Shown piece after piece: positions 49,006 through 57,817 of a stretch of 64,000 nucleotides of DNA. This stretch comes from Klebsiella sp. BIGb0138 (GTDB taxonomy: Bacteria > Pseudomonadota > Gammaproteobacteria > Enterobacterales > Enterobacteriaceae). Location of the stretch: assembly GCF_004342285.1 (NCBI RefSeq), contig NZ_SMCV01000005.1, positions 303,945 to 367,944 of the forward strand, in the 5' to 3' direction. The translations under genes and the position numbers were made by a program. Position 1 is the stretch's first letter, and the number at the start of each line of letters is the position of its first letter. The notes under the pieces were generated by a model. That model made no database searches, was not told the origin of the DNA, and saw only the letters and a list, made by a program, of their open reading frames with translations.

Positions 49006-49329
49006 ATGAGCTGGATAGGCGTATGTGACGCAGAGCAGGTACAGGAAGATTTCCCTTATAGCGGCAACATCGACGGTAAAGAAATCGGTATTTATCTGAT
49101 TGATGGTGAGTATTACGCGCTGGAAGACGTGTGTCCCCATGCCTACGCGCTGTTAAGCCAGGGTTTTGTGGAAGACGGCAAGGTCGAATGCCCGCTGCAT
49201 GAAGCGGTTTTCGATGTGAAAACCGGGCAATGCCTGCATGGTCCGGGCGGCCGTAACCTCAATCGTTACCCGGTGCGGGTATTCGACAAGCAGATCCAGA
49301 TTACGTTTATCGAGGAGAGTGTGGCATGA
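49006..49329 (+). CDS. Rieske-type [2Fe-2S] ferredoxin
   Basis: A 107-residue electron-transfer ferredoxin of ring-hydroxylating oxygenase systems. The cluster ligands are C43 and H45 (CPHA) and C62 and H65 (CPLH). It should pass electrons from the reductase at 53230 to the oxygenase at 49645. I chose the ATG at 49006, 5 nt after GGAGGA; a GTG one codon upstream is possible. It overlaps the next gene by ATGA. Confidence 0.9.
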   Translation: MSWIGVCDAEQVQEDFPYSGNIDGKEIGIYLIDGEYYALEDVCPHAYALLSQGFVEDGKVECPLHEAVFDVKTGQCLHGPGGRNLNRYPVRVFDKQIQITFIEESVA

Positions 49330-49634
49330 GCGAAATCCTGAACTTCAACCCGGCGCTGCCGGAAAGTCGCCAGTTTACGCCCCCCGCGGAAGGCGGGAAT
49401 GGCAACATTCATAAGCCCGGCGACTATCACAATCTTATCTGGCAAACCCGCAGTCGCGTTCCGGAAAACTGGGAGCTGCAGCTTATCGCTACCCTCGAAA
49501 CGCTTTTTGAGCAGGGGGCGGAGAGCCTGACGCAGCTGGTGGACGGGCTGAACGCGCTGAAGATGCACGATCGGCAAGGCGAGCCCTGGAGCGAAGCCAG
49601 CTTTCAGGCGTTTTTGCAGGTAAACGGCTACTGA
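49326..49634 (+). CDS. Small conserved protein with a recombinase-like helix-turn-helix motif
   Basis: A 102-residue protein of unknown function between the ferredoxin and oxygenase genes. The C-terminal 45 residues (LVDGLNALKMHDRQGEPWSEASFQAFL) resemble the small helix-turn-helix domain found in serine recombinases, where LN..G...R.G..W is the usual pattern. There is no recombinase catalytic domain. ATGA overlap with the ferredoxin gene and an 11-nt gap to the oxygenase imply a tightly linked role, such as an accessory subunit or local regulator. Neither role can be shown from the sequence. Confidence 0.75.
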   Translation: MSEILNFNPALPESRQFTPPAEGGNGNIHKPGDYHNLIWQTRSRVPENWELQLIATLETLFEQGAESLTQLVDGLNALKMHDRQGEPWSEASFQAFLQVNGY

Positions 49635-49644
49635 GGACACAGCG

Positions 49645-50667
49645 ATGACGACAACGGTACAAAATTATCTCGATAAAGGTTTACGCGGCCTGTGGTATCC
49701 GGTGCTGGCGAGCTGGGAAGTGCAATCCGCCCCGGTAGGCATCACCCGTCTTGGCGAACAAATTGTGGTGTGGCGTAACAAAGATGGTCAGCTGCAGGCG
49801 CTGGAAGACCGCTGCCCGCACCGCGGCGCCCGCCTGTCGATGGGCTGGAACCTCGGCGATCGTATCGCCTGCTGGTATCACGGCGTGGAAGTGGCAGGTA
49901 ACGGCGAAGTGAAAGATGTCCCGGCGGTCGACAAATGCCCGCTGGTGGGCCAGCAGTGCGTACGTAGCTACAACGTCCAGGAAGCGCATGGCGCGATCTT
50001 CCTGTGGTTTGGCGTCACCGCCGACCAGCAGCCGGATGAACTGAGTTTCCCGCAGGAGCTGGCCGACAGCGATAAATACAGCAACTTCCTCTGTACCGCC
50101 GCCTGGAAATGCAACTATCAGTACGCGCTGGAAAACGTCATGGACCCGATGCACGGTACCTACCTGCACTCGTCGTCGCACTCGATGGCGGAAGGGGAAC
50201 GTAAAGCGGAGATGGTGCTCCAGCCGACCAAAACCGGCTTCATTTTTGAGAAGAAAGGCCAGAGCGGAGTGAACTTCGACTGGGTGGAGCTCGGCAACAG
50301 CGGCGCTTACTGGATGCGCCTGTCGATCCCCTACAAAAAGCGTTTTGGGCCCGGCGGCCACTTCTGGATCGTCGGCATGGTGGTCCCGGAAGATAACGAT
50401 AACTGCCGGGTCTTCTTCTGGCGTATTCGTGGCGTACAGGGCTGGCAGCGCGATCTGTGGCGCTTTATGTACCGCAACCGCCAGGAAAAACTGCACTGGG
50501 AAGTGCTGGAGCAGGATCGCGTGGTGCTGGAAAGCCTGGCGCCGAACGCCCGCGACCACGAATACCTGTATCAGCACGACGTGGGCCTTTCCCGCCTGCG
50601 CCGGATGATGCAAAAAGCGGCTAAAGAGCAGCTGGCCGCCCGCGAAACGCAGCAGGGAGCCGCCTGA
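49645..50667 (+). CDS. Rieske non-heme iron oxygenase, terminal (alpha) component
   Basis: A 340-residue terminal oxygenase. The N-terminal Rieske domain has C57-x-H59 (CPHRG) and C76-x2-H79 (CWYHG). The catalytic domain has the mononuclear iron motif ENVMDPMHGTYLH, with the bridging D167 and ligands H170 and H175; the third ligand is probably an Asp near residue 290. No beta-subunit gene is present, so it is probably an alpha-only oxygenase of the phthalate/vanillate type. The substrate is unknown. The SDR gene follows with a TGATG overlap. Confidence 0.9.
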   Translation: MTTTVQNYLDKGLRGLWYPVLASWEVQSAPVGITRLGEQIVVWRNKDGQLQALEDRCPHRGARLSMGWNLGDRIACWYHGVEVAGNGEVKDVPAVDKCPLVGQQCVRSYNVQEAHGAIFLWFGVTADQQPDELSFPQELADSDKYSNFLCTAAWKCNYQYALENVMDPMHGTYLHSSSHSMAEGERKAEMVLQPTKTGFIFEKKGQSGVNFDWVELGNSGAYWMRLSIPYKKRFGPGGHFWIVGMVVPEDNDNCRVFFWRIRGVQGWQRDLWRFMYRNRQEKLHWEVLEQDRVVLESLAPNARDHEYLYQHDVGLSRLRRMMQKAAKEQLAARETQQGAA

Positions 50668-51416
50668 TGAACGGACTGCTCAACGGCAAACGGCTGGTGG
50701 TGACCGGCGCGGCGCGCGGCCTCGGCTTTCATTTCGCCAAAGCTTGCGCTGAGCAGGGCGCCGGGGTGGTAATGTGCGACATCCTGCAGGGCGAGCTGGC
50801 GGAAAGCGCCCATCGCCTGCGCGAGCAGGGTTATCGTATTGAATCGCAGGTCATCGATCTGGCCGATGCGGACTCCATCGCGCGGGCGTTCTGTGCGATC
50901 GGCGAGCAGGGAATGATCGACGGGCTGGTGAATAACGCGGCGATGGCTACCGGCGTCGGCGGCAAAGATATGATCGATTACGATCCGGATCTGTGGGATC
51001 GGGTGATGTCGGTGAACGTCAAAGGCACCTGGCTGGTGACCCGGGCGGCGGTGCCGCTGCTGCGCGAAGGGGCCGGGATCGTCAACGTCGCTTCCGATAC
51101 CGCGCTGTGGGGGGCTCCTCGCCTGATGGCCTATGTCGCCAGCAAAGGCGCGGTGATTGCTATGACCCGCTCAATGGCCCGTGAACTGGGCGAAAAGCGT
51201 ATTCGTATCAACGCGATCGCCCCCGGTCTGACCCGCGTTGAAGCGACGGAATATGTGCCTGCCGAGCGGCATCAGCTGTACGAAAACGGGCGCGCGTTAA
51301 GCGGCGCCCAGCAGCCGGAAGATGTCACCGGCAGCGTGGTGTGGCTGTTAAGCGACCTGTCGCGGTTTATTACCGGGCAGCTGATTCCGGTCAACGGCGG
51401 ATTTGTTTTTAACTAA
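50667..51416 (+). CDS. Short-chain dehydrogenase/reductase 1 (canonical)
   Basis: A 249-residue classical SDR: cofactor motif TGAARGLG (about 13-20), NNAA at 89-92, and the catalytic set S143, Y156 and K160. Its start overlaps the oxygenase stop as TGATG. Next to a Rieske oxygenase it would most simply oxidise a cis-dihydrodiol or an alcohol product of the hydroxylation to a catechol or ketone. D38 at the end of the second strand suggests NAD as cofactor. Confidence 0.87.
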   Translation: MNGLLNGKRLVVTGAARGLGFHFAKACAEQGAGVVMCDILQGELAESAHRLREQGYRIESQVIDLADADSIARAFCAIGEQGMIDGLVNNAAMATGVGGKDMIDYDPDLWDRVMSVNVKGTWLVTRAAVPLLREGAGIVNVASDTALWGAPRLMAYVASKGAVIAMTRSMARELGEKRIRINAIAPGLTRVEATEYVPAERHQLYENGRALSGAQQPEDVTGSVVWLLSDLSRFITGQLIPVNGGFVFN

Positions 51417-51429
51417 AAAGCGAGGCGGT

Positions 51430-52218
51430 ATGGCAAACGATCAGGAAGTGAAATACCTGGTGCCGGGACTGGAGCGGGGACTACAGCTGCTCCTGGCATT
51501 TGGCGAACAGCATCGCGATCTGACCTTTGCCGAGCTACATCGGCTGGTGGATATGCCGAAAGCGACCGCGTATCGCGTGGTGCAGACGCTGGAGTATATG
51601 GGGTTTCTGGAGCGCAATGCGCGCACCAACACCTTCTCCCTTGGGATGAATGTGCTGCGGCTTGGCTTTGAATATATTGCGTCGCTGGACGTGGCGCAGG
51701 TCGGCCAGCCGGTTATCGAGCAGCTGCGTGATACCAGCCAGTGCAGCAGCCATCTGGCGATCCGCGATGGCCGGGACATTATTTACATCGCCCGCGTCAG
51801 CGCCGCCGGCTCGCGCATCAATCAGGTCAGTATTGGCACCCGCCTGCCGGTTCACTGTACGTCCCTTGGCCGCATGTTGCTGACCGACGTTTCCCGCAGT
51901 GAATTTGAGCAGCTGTTTCCCGATGAGCGTCTGCCGGGCAACACGCCGGGGCAGATTCATGACCGCGAAGCGCTGTGGCTGATGGTGCAGCAGGATAAAG
52001 CGCGCGGCTACGTGATCGGCGAATCCTTCTTCCGTCACGGCATCTCCTCCATCGTCTACCCGGTCTACGATCGCAGCGGTCGGGTCGCGGCAGTGGTGAG
52101 CATCCTGGTGCCGTCGGATGAGATCCCGCAAAGCGATCGCGAGCGGCTGCAAAATGACGTCAGCATGGCGGCGGACAAAATATCCGGCTTTTTAGGGTAT
52201 CTATCACAGGCTAGTTAA
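51430..52218 (+). CDS. IclR-family transcriptional regulator of the catabolic cluster
   Basis: A 262-residue regulator. An N-terminal winged helix (about 10-75; LTFAELHRLVDMPKATAYRVVQTLE) precedes the IclR effector domain (about 85-255; GTRLPVHCTSLGRMLL and GYVIGESFFRHGISSIVYPV). I chose the ATG at 51430, after GAGGCGG. It lies inside the operon it probably controls. The matching palindromes upstream of the ferredoxin and MFS genes are good candidates for its operator. Confidence 0.9.
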   Translation: MANDQEVKYLVPGLERGLQLLLAFGEQHRDLTFAELHRLVDMPKATAYRVVQTLEYMGFLERNARTNTFSLGMNVLRLGFEYIASLDVAQVGQPVIEQLRDTSQCSSHLAIRDGRDIIYIARVSAAGSRINQVSIGTRLPVHCTSLGRMLLTDVSRSEFEQLFPDERLPGNTPGQIHDREALWLMVQQDKARGYVIGESFFRHGISSIVYPVYDRSGRVAAVVSILVPSDEIPQSDRERLQNDVSMAADKISGFLGYLSQAS

Positions 52219-52306
52219 ATCAACAAGTTAACATCAGGCGCTTGCGTGCGTCGGGCATGTTTTACGCCCAAATCAGGGCGACCGAACGGTAAAGAGGCAA
52301 CGAACC

Positions 52307-53233
52307 ATGAGTGTATGCGGAATTGAAAAGCTGGAATTTGGCGTCGACGACCTGGCCCATAGCGCCAAATTTATGCGTGATTTTGGCCTGACGGGCGATG
52401 CCGATGGCCAGCGCTTTACCACCCTGAGCGGTGCGCGGGTGGAGCTGAATCCGATTGATAGCCCGGATCTGCCGCCGGCCTTTGAGGCGGGCAACACCCT
52501 ACGCCGTATGACCTGGGGCGTGGCGGACCAGGCGGCGCTGGATGCCCTGCGGCCGAGGCTGGCGCAACAGCCTGCTTTTCGTGAGGTCGACGGCGCCCTT
52601 GAGTGTCAGGATCCGAACGGCATGACGCTGCGGGTTCAGGTCAGCCAGCAAACCGCGGTGGAGCTCAAGGTTGAGCCGATTAACCAGTGGGGCGATATGC
52701 GCCGCATCGATACGCCAAGCCCGGTTTATGAGCGTGCGCAGCCGATCAACGTCGGCCACGTGGTGTTCTTTGTCGAAGAGCTGGCGGCGGTAGAGAACTT
52801 CTATCGTGAGGTGCTCGGTTTCCAGGTCTCTGATCGGTATATCAACCGCGCGGTCTTCCTGCGCTGCGGCGCGCGCGGCGGTCATCACAACCTCTTTTTA
52901 TTACAGCTGCCCAACCGGCAACGCGGCCTCAACCACGTCGCCTTTACCGTGCGCGATATTCATGAAGTGATTGGCGGCGGCATTGCGATGAACAAAAACG
53001 CGTGGAGCACCTTTATCGGTCCGGGTCGTCATCCGGTCTCTTCCGCCTACTTCTGGTACGTCAACAGCCCGACCGGCGGCGCGTTTGAGTATTACACCAA
53101 CGATGATTTCCTGACGGAGAACTGGCAGCCGCGCGAGCTGGAACATTCGCTGGTCTCCTTTACCGAATGGGCGGTGGAAGGCGGGATCGACCACGACACC
53201 CGTCGCCAGCAGAAGAAGCCGGAGGCGGTATGA
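52307..53233 (+). CDS. Vicinal-oxygen-chelate (type I extradiol) dioxygenase-like protein
   Basis: A 308-residue two-domain VOC protein of the catechol 2,3-dioxygenase type. The expected 2-His-1-carboxylate iron ligands fall in the C-terminal domain: H151 (NVGHVVF), H210 (GLNHVAF) and E261 (GGAFEYY). It would open a catechol ring at the bond beside the diol. It follows the IclR gene after an 88-base gap and overlaps the reductase gene by ATGA. Substrate unknown. Confidence 0.87.
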   Translation: MSVCGIEKLEFGVDDLAHSAKFMRDFGLTGDADGQRFTTLSGARVELNPIDSPDLPPAFEAGNTLRRMTWGVADQAALDALRPRLAQQPAFREVDGALECQDPNGMTLRVQVSQQTAVELKVEPINQWGDMRRIDTPSPVYERAQPINVGHVVFFVEELAAVENFYREVLGFQVSDRYINRAVFLRCGARGGHHNLFLLQLPNRQRGLNHVAFTVRDIHEVIGGGIAMNKNAWSTFIGPGRHPVSSAYFWYVNSPTGGAFEYYTNDDFLTENWQPRELEHSLVSFTEWAVEGGIDHDTRRQQKKPEAV

Positions 53234-54426
53234 CGGCGCGGATAGTGATTATCGGCGGCGGCCAGGCGGGCGGCTGGGCGGCGAAAACGCTGCGTGACGA
53301 AGGCTATGACGGCGAAATTTGCGTCGTTGCCGAAGAAGAATGGGATTTTTACGAACGTCCTCCGTTGTCAAAGGCGGCGCTGCTGGAGGCCGAACCGGCG
53401 CTGCCGCGGCTGTTCAGCGCAGACGTTCAGCAGGCGTTGAACCTCAGGTGGTATCGTCCGCTGCGTGCCGAAGCCATTGACCGTGAAGGAAAATGCGTCC
53501 GGCTGAGCAACGGCGAGCAGCTCGGCTACGACACGCTGCTGATTGCCACCGGCGGTCGCGCCCGGCTGCCCGGCGACGCATGGGCGCAACACCCGCAGGT
53601 TTACACGCTGCGCCACTGGCAGGATGCGCAGCGCCTGAAACGCCGGCTGGCCACGATTTCGCGGCTGGCGGTGGTCGGCGGCGGCTGGATTGGCCTTGAA
53701 ATTGCCGCATCGGCGCGAAAAAGCGGCGTGGCGGTAACCTTATTCGAACAGCAGCCGGCGCTATGTCTGCGCTCGGTAAGCGGCGAAGTCTCGCAGGAGC
53801 TGGAACGTGTTCACCGTGCCGAGGGCGTGGAGATCCGTAGCGGCTGCGGCGCGCTGGAGCTGGAGGATCGTAACGGCCTGCCGGTTATTCACTGCGACGG
53901 CCAGCGCGAAACCTTTGATGCGGTAGTGGTGGGGATCGGCGTCGATCTTAACCTTGAGCTGGCGCGCGAGGCGGGGCTGACGATCGATCGCGGGATCGTC
54001 GTCAACGCCCAGGGGCAGACCAACGACCCGGCGATCTTCGCGGCGGGAGATGTCGCGCAGCATCACCAGTATGGCCTGTGCATTCAGTCCTGGGCCTTCG
54101 CCCAGAACCAGGCGGTGGCGACGGCCAAAGCGATGTGCGATCCGCAGGCGGCGGGTTATGACGAAGCGCCGTGGCTGTGGTCGGATCAATACGCGCACAA
54201 CATCCAGATCCTCGGGATTCCTCAGCCGGGAAGCCGGACGGTGGTTCGCGCGGATCCAAAAGGGCCGCTGTTCTTCTCGATCGATGCCGACGGGCGCCTG
54301 AGCCAACTGGTGGCGTTCAACGACGCCCGTACCGTCAAGCTGGCGAAGCGCTGGATGGCGGCAGGGAGGGATCTTTCCGCCGTACCGCTCGACGATCTGA
54401 CCTTTTCGCTGATGTCATTGCGATAA
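53230..54426 (+). CDS. FAD-dependent ferredoxin reductase of the Rieske system
   Basis: A 398-residue NAD(P)H:ferredoxin reductase of the rubredoxin/BphA4 type. An FAD motif (IIGGGQAGGWAAK) lies at the N terminus, a nucleotide motif (VVGGGWIGLEIA) at about 150, and the FAD-contact segment IFAAGDVAQHHQ at about 272. It completes the three-component oxygenase with the ferredoxin and terminal component. I chose the ATG at 53230, which overlaps the VOC stop and follows GGAGGCGGT; the frame is open upstream into that gene. Confidence 0.9.
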   Translation: MTARIVIIGGGQAGGWAAKTLRDEGYDGEICVVAEEEWDFYERPPLSKAALLEAEPALPRLFSADVQQALNLRWYRPLRAEAIDREGKCVRLSNGEQLGYDTLLIATGGRARLPGDAWAQHPQVYTLRHWQDAQRLKRRLATISRLAVVGGGWIGLEIAASARKSGVAVTLFEQQPALCLRSVSGEVSQELERVHRAEGVEIRSGCGALELEDRNGLPVIHCDGQRETFDAVVVGIGVDLNLELAREAGLTIDRGIVVNAQGQTNDPAIFAAGDVAQHHQYGLCIQSWAFAQNQAVATAKAMCDPQAAGYDEAPWLWSDQYAHNIQILGIPQPGSRTVVRADPKGPLFFSIDADGRLSQLVAFNDARTVKLAKRWMAAGRDLSAVPLDDLTFSLMSLR

Positions 54427-54452
54427 CACACGCGCACCCTTAAGGGGGAGAG

Positions 54453-55709
54453 ATGACCACATTAGAGACAAACACCGCGCCGGTTGGGGCCAGCGGTGAG
54501 GGCGTCCGTACGCCTGAAAAAGCGGTCCGCTGGGCAATTCCACTGTCATTGCTGGCCTGCGTACTGCTGGCGTTTTTCGACAAGATCAGCATTGCCGCGC
54601 TGTTCTCCGATAGCCATTTCCAGCAGGCGATGGGGATTGATTTTGATACCACGCGTCTCGGCATTCTGATGAGCGCCTTTTTACTGAGCTACGGTTTTTC
54701 CTCGGTGTTGCTGAGCGGACTGGGCGACCGTATCGCGCCCCTGCGCCTGCTTAGCGGGATGATGGCAGTGTGGTGCATCTTAATGGTGATGATGGGTTTC
54801 ACCCATAACTACACCGCGATGGTCACCTTGCGCATTCTGCTCGGCATCGCCGAAGGGCCGCTGTTTCCGCTGGCCTTCGCCATTGTCCGCCATACCTTCC
54901 CGCCGCGGCTTCAGGCGCGCGCCACCATGCTGTGGCTACTCGGGACGCCGGTCGGCGCGGCCATTGGCTTCCCGCTGTCGATTTGGCTGCTTAATACCTT
55001 CGGCTGGCAGAGCACCTTCTTTGTGATGGCGATGCTGACGCTGCCGGTGCTGCTGTTTGTGCGTATCGGGCTGCGCGGAATCCAGCTGGAGAGCAAAACG
55101 TCCGGCACGACGGTGTCGCAGGAGGAACGCCGCGCCGCGCGCCGCGAGCTGTTCGTCAGCCCGCACTTCTGGATGATTTGCATCTTTAATATCGCCTTTT
55201 TGGCCTATCTGTGGGGCATTAACGGCTGGCTGCCGGGCTATCTGATCAAAGGCAAAGGTATCCATCTGGAACATGCCGGATGGCTGTCGTCGATGCCGTT
55301 TATCGCCATGCTGCTGGGCGAAGTGATTGGCGCCTGGCTCTCCGATCGTCTCGATAAACGCGCCGCCGCCTGCTTTATCTCGCTGGCCGGGGCGGCGGTA
55401 GGTCTGGCGGCGGTGATGCACTTCACCACCCCGCTGACGGTTATCGCGGCGATGAGCTTTAGCACCTTTATGTGGGGCACCGGCGCGCCCAACATCTTCG
55501 CCCTGCTGGCGAAGGCGACCCATCCCCGGGTCAGCGCCACGGCGGGGGGCATTTTCAACGGGCTGGGGAACTTTGCGGGCGCCCTGTCGCCGGCGGTGAT
55601 GGGCGCGCTTATCGCCTTCACCCATAGCATGGATTCCGGGCTGATTTTTCTGGCGGTGATGGCGGCTGTGGGCTGCGTCCTGTTACTGCCGCTGCTGAGA
55701 CGTTACTGA
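54453..55709 (+). CDS. MFS transporter (ACS-like), second carrier of the cluster
   Basis: A 418-residue major facilitator protein with 12 predicted spans and organic-acid symporter features (FFDKISIAALF, LLGIAEGPLFPLAFAIV). It is a distant relative of the carrier at 47366. It is co-directional with the catabolic genes, 26 nt after the reductase and 10 nt before the cupin, so it is probably co-expressed and likely imports the growth substrate. Confidence 0.85.
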   Translation: MTTLETNTAPVGASGEGVRTPEKAVRWAIPLSLLACVLLAFFDKISIAALFSDSHFQQAMGIDFDTTRLGILMSAFLLSYGFSSVLLSGLGDRIAPLRLLSGMMAVWCILMVMMGFTHNYTAMVTLRILLGIAEGPLFPLAFAIVRHTFPPRLQARATMLWLLGTPVGAAIGFPLSIWLLNTFGWQSTFFVMAMLTLPVLLFVRIGLRGIQLESKTSGTTVSQEERRAARRELFVSPHFWMICIFNIAFLAYLWGINGWLPGYLIKGKGIHLEHAGWLSSMPFIAMLLGEVIGAWLSDRLDKRAAACFISLAGAAVGLAAVMHFTTPLTVIAAMSFSTFMWGTGAPNIFALLAKATHPRVSATAGGIFNGLGNFAGALSPAVMGALIAFTHSMDSGLIFLAVMAAVGCVLLLPLLRRY

Positions 55710-55719
55710 GGATAAAACG

Positions 55720-56250
55720 ATGACTGATTCAACCGTAACTGCAAAACCGGGTATCAAACCTGAACATCTGACGATGGAAGAGTGGGTGGAGTCGCGTATC
55801 GCGCGCTTTGAGGGGCGTAAATATGACTGGAATGCGCTGAAATTCCAGGCCGATTTCGACCCCAAATATCGCCGCGCCCAGATGCGCTATATCGGCACCG
55901 GCGCCACCGGCGTGGCCAGCGATACCAATACCGTGGCGGCGGAAAACTTCACCTTCTCCACCATGGTGCTGCCGGCGAAATGTGAGGGGCCGCTGCACCT
56001 GCATGATGACGTGGAAGAGGTGTTCTTCATGCTCAAAGGGCAGATCACCCTGATGATTCAGGACGGCGATAGCTATACCGAAACCGTGCTGCGCGAACGT
56101 GACCTGATCTCCGTCCCGGCGGGGATCTACCGTGGGCTGTTTAACCATGGCGAAGAAGAGGCGCTGATGTGCGTGATGCTGGGGACGAAGAAGCCGAATA
56201 TCCCGACCTATCCGGAAGATCATCCGCTGTCGAAAGTAAAACGTAATTAA
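55720..56250 (+). CDS. Cupin-domain protein
   Basis: A 176-residue single-cupin protein. Motif 1 is visible as GPLHLHDDVEEVFFMLKG with metal ligands H93, H95 and E99 or E100; the second motif (VPAGIYRGLFNHG) supplies a further histidine. It could be a metal-dependent isomerase, lactonase or dioxygenase acting on a ring-cleavage product; the sequence does not decide which. Confidence 0.82.
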   Translation: MTDSTVTAKPGIKPEHLTMEEWVESRIARFEGRKYDWNALKFQADFDPKYRRAQMRYIGTGATGVASDTNTVAAENFTFSTMVLPAKCEGPLHLHDDVEEVFFMLKGQITLMIQDGDSYTETVLRERDLISVPAGIYRGLFNHGEEEALMCVMLGTKKPNIPTYPEDHPLSKVKRN

Positions 56251-56259
56251 GGAGGCGGT

Positions 56260-57030
56260 ATGACGGGTTTTCGTGAACAAGGACGCGGTACGCCGCTGAC
56301 GCTGCTACATGGCATCAGCTCCGGCGCGGCTTCCTGGCATAAACAGATGGCGCTGCCCGGCTACCGCGTCCTGGCCTGGGATATGCCCGGTTATGGCGAA
56401 AGCCCGATGCTGCCGGTCGCACAAGCCGATGCGGGCGACTATGCCGAGGCGCTGGCGCGCCTGCTGGACCGCGCCGGCGTTGACCGAACGGTGCTGGTGG
56501 GTCACTCCCTCGGTGCGCTGGTCGCCAGCGCTTTTGCGGCGAAATATCCCCAACGCGTTCTGCAACTGGTGCTGGCCGATGCGGCACAAGGCTACGGCCA
56601 GGCGGAGGCGGCGCAGCGGGAAAAGGTCTGGCAGGGCCGCCAGCAGCAGATCGCGCTGGGCGTTGACGTACTGGCGGCAACCCGGGCGGCGAAGCTGCTG
56701 CATCCCGGGGCGAAGGCGGCCGATATAGCCACCGTCGCCGCCGGGATGCGCAAGCTGCGTCATGACGGCTATCTCGCCGCGGCGCGGATGCTGGCGCACG
56801 ACAACATTCACCGCTGGCTTGGCGATTATCGCGGCCGGTTTGAAGTGTGGTGCGGCGAACAGGACGCGATCACTCAGCCAGAGTGGGTTCACGGGCTAGC
56901 GCTGCGCTACGGCATGCCGTACACCGCCATCCCACAGGCGGGGCATGCCAGCTATCTCGATAATGAAACCTTTTTTAATCAACAGCTGTTACGGGTAGGG
57001 GAAGAGGTGCGCGATGAATGCACAAATTGA
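56260..57030 (+). CDS. Alpha/beta hydrolase (meta-cleavage-product-hydrolase-like)
   Basis: A 256-residue alpha/beta hydrolase with oxyanion motif LLHGISSG near residue 17, nucleophile S83 in GHSLGA, and a C-terminal catalytic His in QAGHASYLDN. In ring-cleavage pathways such enzymes hydrolyse C-C bonds of vinylogous 1,5-diketones or open lactones. It follows AAGGAGGCGGT and overlaps the next SDR gene by 17 nt. Confidence 0.85.
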   Translation: MTGFREQGRGTPLTLLHGISSGAASWHKQMALPGYRVLAWDMPGYGESPMLPVAQADAGDYAEALARLLDRAGVDRTVLVGHSLGALVASAFAAKYPQRVLQLVLADAAQGYGQAEAAQREKVWQGRQQQIALGVDVLAATRAAKLLHPGAKAADIATVAAGMRKLRHDGYLAAARMLAHDNIHRWLGDYRGRFEVWCGEQDAITQPEWVHGLALRYGMPYTAIPQAGHASYLDNETFFNQQLLRVGEEVRDECTN

Positions 57031-57808
57031 AGGACGTGTCGCGGTGGTCACCGGAGGCTCGTCAGGGATCGGCTTTGAAACGCTGCGTCTGCTGCTGGGG
57101 GAAGGGGTGAAGGTCGCTTTCTGCGGCCGCAATCCCGACCGGCTTGCCAGCGCCCACGCGGCGCTGCAAAACGAGTATCCCGGAGCGGAGGTCTTTTCCT
57201 GGCGCTGCGATGTACTGCAGGAACAAGAGGTCCAGGCGTTTGCCGCCGCGGTGGCCAGCCGTTTTGGCGGGGTGGACATGCTGATCAATAACGCCGGCCA
57301 GGGCTATGTGGCGCATTTTGCCGATACCCCGCGCGAGGCCTGGCTGCACGAGGCGGAGCTGAAGCTGTTTGGCGTGATTAACCCGGTCAAAGCCTTCCTG
57401 GCGCAGCTGGAGCAGTCGGATATCGCCTCGATTACCTGCGTCAATTCACTGCTGGCGCTGCAGCCGGAAGAACACATGATTGCCACCTCTGCCGCCCGCG
57501 CGGCGCTGCTCAATATGACGCTGACGCTGTCCAAAGATCTGGTGGGGAAAGGTATTCGCGTCAACTCCATTCTGCTGGGAATGGTGGAATCAGGACAGTG
57601 GCAGCGGCGCTTCGCCAACCGCACGGACCAGAGTCAGACCTGGCACGAGTGGACGGCGGATATCGCCCGGAAACGAGGGATCCCGATGGCGCGTCTTGGC
57701 AAGCCGCAGGAGCCCGCGCAGGCGCTGCTGTTCCTTGCTTCGCCGCTGGCGTCGTTTACCACCGGCGCGGCGCTGGATGTCTCCGGCGGTTTTTGCCGTC
57801 ACCTGTAA
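57014..57808 (+). CDS. SDR-fold protein 2, lacking the catalytic Tyr and Lys
   Basis: A 264-residue SDR-fold protein with an intact cofactor motif (VVTGGSSGIG) and NNAG, and with S145 at the usual serine position. The positions that align with the catalytic Tyr and Lys hold T158 and R162 (IATSAARAAL in place of a YSASKAAL-type segment). In SDR 1 the equivalent spacing gives Y156 and K160, which supports the alignment. It may have lost or changed its redox chemistry, or bind nucleotide for another purpose. Overlaps the hydrolase gene; 9 nt before the next gene. Confidence 0.83.
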   Translation: MNAQIEGRVAVVTGGSSGIGFETLRLLLGEGVKVAFCGRNPDRLASAHAALQNEYPGAEVFSWRCDVLQEQEVQAFAAAVASRFGGVDMLINNAGQGYVAHFADTPREAWLHEAELKLFGVINPVKAFLAQLEQSDIASITCVNSLLALQPEEHMIATSAARAALLNMTLTLSKDLVGKGIRVNSILLGMVESGQWQRRFANRTDQSQTWHEWTADIARKRGIPMARLGKPQEPAQALLFLASPLASFTTGAALDVSGGFCRHL

Positions 57809-57817
57809 GGAGTGGTC

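Noticed and set aside
49326..49634. Reading the 102-residue protein as a recombinase or phage remnant
   Set aside because: It has only a recombinase-like helix-turn-helix segment, no catalytic domain, and is tightly embedded in the oxygenase operon.
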